This document shows positions 59,416 to 64,000 of a stretch of DNA of 64,000 bases, in pieces. The stretch's first letter is position 1; every line of letters starts with the position of its first letter. The stretch lies in NCBI RefSeq assembly GCF_017873965.1, contig NZ_JAGGKT010000008.1:1-64000 (forward strand), given 5' to 3'. The notes under the pieces are model-generated. The model had not been told where the DNA came from. It did not search any database and was given only the letters and a program-made list of their open reading frames with translations. Source of the DNA: Ammoniphilus resinae (GTDB lineage: Bacteria; Bacillota; Bacilli; Aneurinibacillales; RAOX-1). The translations under genes and the position numbers were made by a program.

Positions 59416-59487
59416 AATTAGAAGCAAAAAATAAAAAGCGATACCCAGTTGTGAATTTAATTTTTTCTTCTAATCTTCCTATTACTT

Positions 59488-59503
59488 ATACCCCTATATG
59501 TAT
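59488..59503. promoter_or_regulatory. CstR-like operator 3
   Basis: ATACCCCTATATGTAT, closest of the three to the CsoR/CstR consensus (ATACCC...GTAT). It lies 172 bp before the rhodanese-MBL start. Confidence 0.65.
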
Positions 59504-59696
59504 TATAACTGATAAAGAAAATGTGTCAATAGGGGAAAAAGGGGAGTTCCCAAAATAACTGATTAAATGTCCGCCTTCACTGTTGCGATATCGGCTACAC
59601 AACGCCTCTTTTACACCCTCACCTTTTGTCCCAGTCCCCTCGTAATTTTATCGAACAAAAAAAGCCAGATCCAGGTGTGAATCTGACTTCTCTCCA
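59504..59696. other. Intergenic region with terminator
   Basis: No gene. A hairpin at 59662-59694 (on the minus strand AAGTCAGAT...ATCTGGCTT followed by TTTTTTTG) ends the cstA operon. Confidence 0.7.
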
Positions 59697-60116
59697 TTAA
59701 ACTGTAATCTGATCCCGGAGGCGTTTGTAAATAAAATGCCAATCCATTTGGTTGCCCGTAGCGATAATACGACCATCGCAGATGATCGTCGGGAGACGAT
59801 AGCCAAAGATCGTACGAAGTGACTCCCAGATGGGCACTTTGTACTTTCTGGTGTCGCGAATCAGTCGAGGGATGAGGTATGGGAGATTACGCGGATCGAC
59901 GACATCGATCTCAGCGTAATCTTTATATTCCTCCATCAATCGACGATAGATAGAGCCGGTAGATAGAATCATCTGCCGTCGCTCTGCAAATACCGCATCT
60001 CCATCAAATTCACGAAAATCCCCAGAAAAAGTGCCACAACAAGAACCTCCAGTCATCTGCTCCTCTTCTTCACGGATGATAATAATACTATGCTGTGGTT
60101 TTTTGGCTTTTGCCAC
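59697..60116 (-). CDS. Unknown CC-motif protein downstream of cstA
   Basis: A 139-residue cytosolic protein. A charged N-terminus (SIIIIREEEEQ) leads to TGGSCCGTFSGD, a double-cysteine motif; the C-terminal half (EIDVVDPRNLPYLIPRLI ... YRLPTIICDGRIIATG) looks like the second half of a thioredoxin fold with a cis-Pro-like LPTIIC. I do not recognise a named family. GTG at 60116 overlaps the cstA end; ATG at 60056 after AAGAGGAGCAG is an equally possible start. The tight linkage suggests a redox-linked accessory of CstA, but there is no direct evidence. Confidence 0.65.
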   Translation of the reverse strand: MAKAKKPQHSIIIIREEEEQMTGGSCCGTFSGDFREFDGDAVFAERRQMILSTGSIYRRLMEEYKDYAEIDVVDPRNLPYLIPRLIRDTRKYKVPIWESLRTIFGYRLPTIICDGRIIATGNQMDWHFIYKRLRDQITV

Positions 60117-61737
60117 TGTTTCTACCTACCGCGATGTTCTTCAAAGATTTATTCGCTAAACTTCCCAGAAGGACAGAGAGTATGAGCAGCGCAACTCCGA
60201 AGATAGAGATCAGATAGTTTCCTTTAGTTAGATTGCCCCATACTAAGGTCACCAATGCCGTAAAGGTCACCGCAAACATAAAGTACATCGGATACTTCGT
60301 ATACCAGTTGCTCTTCCCCATCTTTGCCAGCCAGACAGATACTGCAAGCAGTGCAATCGCTCCAAGGAGCTGGTTTGCAGACCCGAAGATCGGCCAGATT
60401 GCTGCCCACTGTCCGCTCAGTGCTAACAGACCGCCGGCACCAGCTGTAGCGACGGTTCCCACCCACTTGTTGGTAAGAACAGATGGAGCAGCCTTTCCGG
60501 TCTCTTTGGCCTCTTGATCGAAATACTCAGCGAAGATGAATCGTCCTAGACGAGTTGCAGTATCCAGTGTTGTCAGGGCGAATGCCGATACAACCAGTGC
60601 GGAAAAGCTCTTTCCGATGGCTAGCGGAATCCCAAGAGTAGTCATGAATTGCCCCACACCAGCCGAAAACAGTGCAACCGGACCGCCATTTTTCATCAGA
60701 TTCGAATAATCAGCTGGGATGAGCATAGCTGCCGTAATTAAGGCAATAACTGCCAACAGACCTTCAATTAGCATCGCACCATAGCCGAGCAATTTGGCAT
60801 CGCTTTCTTTATTCAACTGCTTGGAAGTCGTCCCGGAAGCAACCAGAGAGTGGAAACCGGAAACTGCCCCACATGCGATGGTTACAAATAAAACCGGGAA
60901 TAAATAGCCTAGATCTGTCTTGAACCCGGAAAAACCGGAAAATTGGATGGTTGGGTTGGTTAATACCAAACCGACGACTGCCCCAATCATCAAAGAATAA
61001 AGCAGGAATGAATTTAAATAATCACGAGGCTGCAGCAAAATCCAGACAGGTGCTATGGATGCGATGACGATATAAACCATCATCAGCAACACCCATGTAG
61101 ACTGAGACAGAGAAATCGGGAACGCAAGCCCAACCGCAATACAAGCAAATAACGCCACAATACCGATAATGGTCGCGGGTAATGTAGGAACATTGCGGCG
61201 ATAGACAAAGAATCCATATAAAACAGCAACGATAATAAATAATAAGGAAGCGGTTCCAGCTGCTGGTTCAGCAACGAACGTATTCGCAGTAATAATAAGG
61301 AATGCTGCGACAATCAAAACAAGGGTCAACCAGGCAAAAAGGTTAAATAGTTTTTTACCGGAGACTCCGATGCTGTCCTGGATAATCATCCCGATTGATT
61401 TTCCCTTGTGGCGAACGGAGGCAACAAGTGCCGTAATATCATGAACCGCTCCAATGAAGATATTTCCAAGCACAATCCATATTAAAGCGGGAATCCAACC
61501 GAACACCGCAGCAGTAATTGGACCAACGATTGGAGAGGCTCCTGCGATAGAAGCAAAATGATGCCCAAGCAATACAGGAGACTTCGTCGGAACATAATCC
61601 ACCCCATCCTGTTCGGTATGGGCAGGCGTTTTGCGATTGTCATCCAAGTCTAGCTGTTTGACAATATAGGACCCATAAGTAACATAAGCAATCAAAAACA
61701 ATGCAATACAGACGCCTACAATAAGCAAACCACTCAC
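60088..61737 (-). CDS. cstA: CstA-family pyruvate/peptide transporter
   Basis: A 549-residue membrane protein of the carbon starvation CstA family with at least 14 transmembrane helices. Marks: YVPTKSPVLLGHHFASIAGASPIVGPITAAVFGWIPALIW, FHSLVASGTTSKQL, TLDTATRLGRFIFAEYF and SANQLLGAIALLAVSVWL. E. coli CstA and BtsT (YjiY) take up pyruvate; other members take up peptides. The start is GTG after AAGGGAGGTTTTAAAATC, overlapping the stop of the gene before. A LytS/LytT pair of BtsSR type lies directly upstream, which fits pyruvate sensing. Confidence 0.94.
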   Translation of the reverse strand: MSGLLIVGVCIALFLIAYVTYGSYIVKQLDLDDNRKTPAHTEQDGVDYVPTKSPVLLGHHFASIAGASPIVGPITAAVFGWIPALIWIVLGNIFIGAVHDITALVASVRHKGKSIGMIIQDSIGVSGKKLFNLFAWLTLVLIVAAFLIITANTFVAEPAAGTASLLFIIVAVLYGFFVYRRNVPTLPATIIGIVALFACIAVGLAFPISLSQSTWVLLMMVYIVIASIAPVWILLQPRDYLNSFLLYSLMIGAVVGLVLTNPTIQFSGFSGFKTDLGYLFPVLFVTIACGAVSGFHSLVASGTTSKQLNKESDAKLLGYGAMLIEGLLAVIALITAAMLIPADYSNLMKNGGPVALFSAGVGQFMTTLGIPLAIGKSFSALVVSAFALTTLDTATRLGRFIFAEYFDQEAKETGKAAPSVLTNKWVGTVATAGAGGLLALSGQWAAIWPIFGSANQLLGAIALLAVSVWLAKMGKSNWYTKYPMYFMFAVTFTALVTLVWGNLTKGNYLISIFGVALLILSVLLGSLANKSLKNIAVGRNSGKSQKTTA

Positions 61738-62285
61738 GATTTTAAAACCTCCCTTATTTTTCGAATTAAGCTTTTCTTTTTGGGGGATTTCACCGGATGA
61801 TAGAATGGCTTGACCTCTTTGGCTTTACGATTGCAGTATACCTGATTCAGTGGAGGAACAACGAGTATAAGCCGAATGTCACACCACCCCTGCAGCCCCA
61901 TCTTAAAAGCCTTTTGGTAACTAAACCTTTCTACAATTCTGATAATATTTGGCGTTGGTTCCTTATCTATTACAATGACCCCTGAAATTATGCTTGTCAT
62001 ATGCTCTTCGTGCGGTTTGACAAGCGAATCTACGGCCTGCTTCAGAAAATCAGTCAATTCCAACAGATTGTTCTGTGTCATCTCTTCATAGCATCGCACG
62101 AGCGTGTACTCATAATTGTCAGCTCGCCACAGTTTCACATTTTTGGAACCGAAGTACCTCTCATTCTGTATTTCACATTGGGCATAAAGATGAAATAATT
62201 CCTCTAAAACTGAATAATCTCGTTGAACGCGGAAAAGATGACCAAGCCTTTTCTCTAATAAGGTCAAATATTCTGAACCATCCAT
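61734..62285 (-). CDS. Unknown protein co-expressed with cstA
   Basis: A 183-residue soluble protein without recognised domain. It is alpha-helical in its first 110 residues (LLEKRLGHLFRVQRDYSVLEELFHLYAQCEIQN), then has a beta segment (IISGVIVIDKEPTPNIIRIVERFSY, CDIRLILVVPPLN) and a strongly basic C-terminus (KSPKKKSLIRKIREVLKS). ATG at 62285 follows AAGGGGGTGACAAC; an in-frame extension to 62408 runs through the promoter (TATAAT on the minus strand about 62317) and is rejected. Its stop overlaps the cstA start, so the two are translationally coupled. Confidence 0.7.
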   Translation of the reverse strand: MDGSEYLTLLEKRLGHLFRVQRDYSVLEELFHLYAQCEIQNERYFGSKNVKLWRADNYEYTLVRCYEEMTQNNLLELTDFLKQAVDSLVKPHEEHMTSIISGVIVIDKEPTPNIIRIVERFSYQKAFKMGLQGWCDIRLILVVPPLNQVYCNRKAKEVKPFYHPVKSPKKKSLIRKIREVLKS

Positions 62286-62423
62286 GTTGTCACCCCCTTG
62301 TTTGAAAGCTATCCATATTATATTTTCTCTTGACCAGGTTTTAAAAGGGTTGCCGCCCGAAATGCATAAAACAGGCTTGAAGCAACACAATTCAGGCGTA
62401 AGTGACACTTATTTAAATGTTTA
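62286..62423 (-). promoter_or_regulatory. Promoter region of the cstA operon
   Basis: On the minus strand a TATAAT box lies about 30 bp before the ribosome site of the 183-residue gene; the -35 is poor, which fits an activated promoter. The region lies between the response regulator stop and the operon start, so LytT is the natural candidate activator. I could not identify a convincing pair of LytTR boxes by eye. Confidence 0.4.
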
Positions 62424-63182
62424 TTAGTAGGATAACATCTCTTTTAAGCCCTTTACATAACTTCGGGAAACCGGGATTTCATGAGGGCATCCTTCAATCT
62501 TTAATTTCATTGTATAATTAAACCAGGGTATCACTTCCTCGATCTGATTAATATTTACGATATAGGATCGATGGGTTCGATAAAAGGAGTAATCGCCATG
62601 GACTTCTTCCCATTCGTTTAAATTGTATTTCGTTGTATAGACGGCATATTTTGTATAAAGCATCGTTTTCTTCCCGTCCGCTTCAAGAAATAAAATGTCC
62701 TTTGGCGAGAGCGGGATCAGCTTGCCGTCTTTTTCACCGATGATCTTCCTGTTTGTTTGATTGTTTGTTAATTTTTGGATCATCTTCTGAACCTGGCGAA
62801 TCATCTTACTTTCCTTTTTGTTTAATAATAGCTCGACCTTCCCCAGTGCCTTGCCAATCCTTTCTTGTTGATAGGGCTTGGTTACATAATCGATAGCGTC
62901 CAACTCAAAAGCGTTTAATGCATATTCCCGATAAGCGGTTGAAAAAATAACAAGTGGTGGTGTGGGAAATTTCTTCAGTTCGCTTGCTACTTTTAAACCG
63001 CTCATATCAAACATATCGATATCCAAAAACAGCACGTCTGGGGCTGCTTCGTGTACCTGTTCGAGCGCCTCCTCACCATGTGTTGCCTCACCGACCACCT
63101 CCACCTCTGGGAAGGATTCCAATAAAAAAAGCAGTTCTTCTCTTGCTGGCAGTTCGTCATCAACAATCAGGACACGAATCAT
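62424..63182 (-). CDS. lytT: LytTR response regulator (LytT/BtsR type)
   Basis: A 252-residue regulator. Receiver domain 1-120 with Asp8, Asp9, phosphorylated Asp54 (VLFLDIDMFDMSG) and VTKPYQQERIGKAL; LytTR DNA-binding domain about 145-252 (IGEKDGKLIPLSPKDILFLEADGKKTMLYT, FYRTHRSYIVNINQIEEVIPW). The start overlaps the stop of the kinase gene; GGAGGTGAATGCAGG precedes. In enterobacteria BtsSR senses pyruvate and turns on a CstA-family gene, the same arrangement as here. Confidence 0.93.
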   Translation of the reverse strand: MIRVLIVDDELPAREELLFLLESFPEVEVVGEATHGEEALEQVHEAAPDVLFLDIDMFDMSGLKVASELKKFPTPPLVIFSTAYREYALNAFELDAIDYVTKPYQQERIGKALGKVELLLNKKESKMIRQVQKMIQKLTNNQTNRKIIGEKDGKLIPLSPKDILFLEADGKKTMLYTKYAVYTTKYNLNEWEEVHGDYSFYRTHRSYIVNINQIEEVIPWFNYTMKLKIEGCPHEIPVSRSYVKGLKEMLSY

Positions 63183-64000
63183 CCTGCATTCACCTCCACA
63201 GCGCGATTCAAGGGAAGGAGAAAGCTCACCATCGTTCCCTGTTCCGAACTATATATTTGCAGTAATGCCTGCTCTCCATAGATGGCTTTTAGCCGTTCAT
63301 TAATATTATACAGACCGATTCCACACCCCTCTGCTGATTCATATGGACGCTGGAGAAAGGTCTTCTCATTTTTCTCGCTAAACCCCTCCCCATCATCTTG
63401 GATAGAAACATAGATGGATTGGTCTCGTCTCTCGATATTTAAAGAGATGGTTCCCCCTTCCTTTTTAGCTAAAAGCCCATGTTTGACCGCATTTTCTACG
63501 ATAGGCTGGATAACAAGCGCAGGGATCCGGTGATGGAGCAACATAGGGTCAATGTTTGCCGTAAAATTGATCCGGTTGCCAAATCTCCCTTTTTGAATAG
63601 CAAGATATGCTTGGATATATTGATGTTCCTGCTCAATTCGTATGTACTCGCCCTGCTCTATATTCTGACGAAAAATGGTGCTGAGATGAATCAACAGTTC
63701 CCTTGCCTGTTCTGGATTTGTGCGACAGTAAGAGACGATGGTATTCAACGAATTAAACAAAAAGTGCGGCTGAATTTGCGTTTGCAAAGCCCGTAGTTCC
63801 GCCTTTTGACGAAGCGTATTTAAGTGTTCAATTAATGCCAATTCCAGCTGCGATGAAAAAAGTTGGGCAAGACCGTTGGCAAATTCCAAGTGTGTAAGTC
63901 CAATAGGGTAGTTGCTTGCCAGAAATAATCGCAACGAGCCGATCCGCTCCCCTTGAACATGCAGAGGGATAATGATCCCTGATTTCAGTTTGCAAGATGG
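63179..64000 (-). CDS. lytS: LytS-type sensor kinase, truncated by window edge
   Basis: Only the C-terminal ~273 codons are in the window; the frame stays open to 64000 and continues beyond it. Present are the end of a GAF-like domain (SGIIIPLHVQGERIGSLRLF), the His_kinase phosphoacceptor region LRALQTQIQPHFLFNSLNTI, and an ATPase domain (IPALVIQPIVENAVKHGL, DDGEGFSEK, GCGIGLYNINERLKAIYG). The missing N-terminus should be the 5TM LYT sensor. It forms a two-component pair with the following regulator, overlapping it by 4 bp. Confidence 0.93.
   Translation of the reverse strand, partial: PSCKLKSGIIIPLHVQGERIGSLRLFLASNYPIGLTHLEFANGLAQLFSSQLELALIEHLNTLRQKAELRALQTQIQPHFLFNSLNTIVSYCRTNPEQARELLIHLSTIFRQNIEQGEYIRIEQEHQYIQAYLAIQKGRFGNRINFTANIDPMLLHHRIPALVIQPIVENAVKHGLLAKKEGGTISLNIERRDQSIYVSIQDDGEGFSEKNEKTFLQRPYESAEGCGIGLYNINERLKAIYGEQALLQIYSSEQGTMVSFLLPLNRAVEVNAG

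Noticed and set aside
62286-62423. LytTR binding boxes before the cstA operon
   Set aside because: No convincing pair of direct repeats matching the LytTR consensus; recorded only as a promoter region.
1-64000. tRNA, rRNA, prophage or insertion sequence
   Set aside because: No tRNA-like cloverleaf, rRNA signature, transposase, integrase or terminal repeat was recognised; only repeat arrays hint at mobile origin.

Overview
The window reads as a chromosomal segment of an endospore-forming, low-to-moderate GC Bacillales bacterium of Bacillaceae type. An alpha/beta-type small acid-soluble spore protein sits behind a sigma-G-like promoter, ribosome binding sites are strong and purine-rich, and several starts are TTG or GTG. 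YitT, YczE, EcsC, DUF2935 and CBO0543-type proteins are also typical of that group. I see no rRNA, tRNA, CRISPR array, integrase or transposase, and I cannot assign a genus.

Layout. 1-2.1 kb: a HEAT-repeat gene broken by two TAA codons, and a methyltransferase. 2.1-7.3 kb: duplicated DUF1259 protein, YitT, spore-type ATP DNA ligase, lipase-like hydrolase, Lrp regulator divergent from an isochorismatase-type hydrolase. 7.4-10.4 kb: crcB-crcB-cadA, where cadA carries an in-frame TGA exactly at the first Cys of its metal-binding CxxC. 10.4-13.5 kb: DinB, SASP, a TIMP-like membrane protein, YdcF, EcsC. 13.5-17.7 kb: ArsR, then a MATE exporter overlapping gshF, with identical ArsR-type palindromes before arsR and before the MATE gene. 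17.8-25.6 kb: LysR, a TetR-GNAT-YczE operon, a glycosyltransferase, a lipoprotein, a second isochorismatase-type hydrolase and TetR. 25.8-29.9 kb: a 39-codon gene, then a leftward catabolic operon (2-hydroxyacid dehydrogenase, FadR-type GntR, acylating acetaldehyde dehydrogenase, 4-hydroxy-2-oxovalerate aldolase) with a large operator palindrome. 30-38.5 kb: EamA, NERD, NlpC/P60, GNAT, a methyltransferase, HelD, a candidate orphan RNA, UxuA. 38.6-46.4 kb: nitrogen assimilation operon gltB-glnA-asnB. 46.7-53.7 kb: DUF2935, LspA, epimerase, LapA, formate/nitrite channel, two-component system, DUF2306. 54-55.9 kb: Vga-like ABC-F gene behind a terminator/antiterminator leader. 56.1-59.5 kb: DUF763 and a CstR-type persulfide operon with three matching operators. 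59.7-64 kb: CstA pyruvate-type transporter operon and a LytS/LytT pair cut by the right edge.

The most unusual structural feature is a set of dispersed hairpin arrays with an exact 52-bp period. One family (arms GATTCGGACT / AGTCCGAATC) forms arrays of 2, 3, 5 and 5 units at four loci plus a decayed singleton. An unrelated family (arms GTCCTTGA / TCAAGGAC) forms an array of about five units and a 1.5-unit remnant. Both families use the same 52-bp repeat length, fill intergenic gaps up to gene ends, and in two cases the family-1 repeat supplies the stop codon. A third, simpler hairpin family (TAGCGG..CCGCTA / AATAACGG..CCGTTATT) also sits right after stop codons.

Best candidates for something new: the possible selenocysteine (or nonsense) codon with a SECIS-like hairpin in cadA; the 52-bp arrays; the ArsR-MATE-GshF unit; the four-segment attenuator before the ABC-F gene; and the promoter-terminator pair without a gene at 37.15-37.36 kb.
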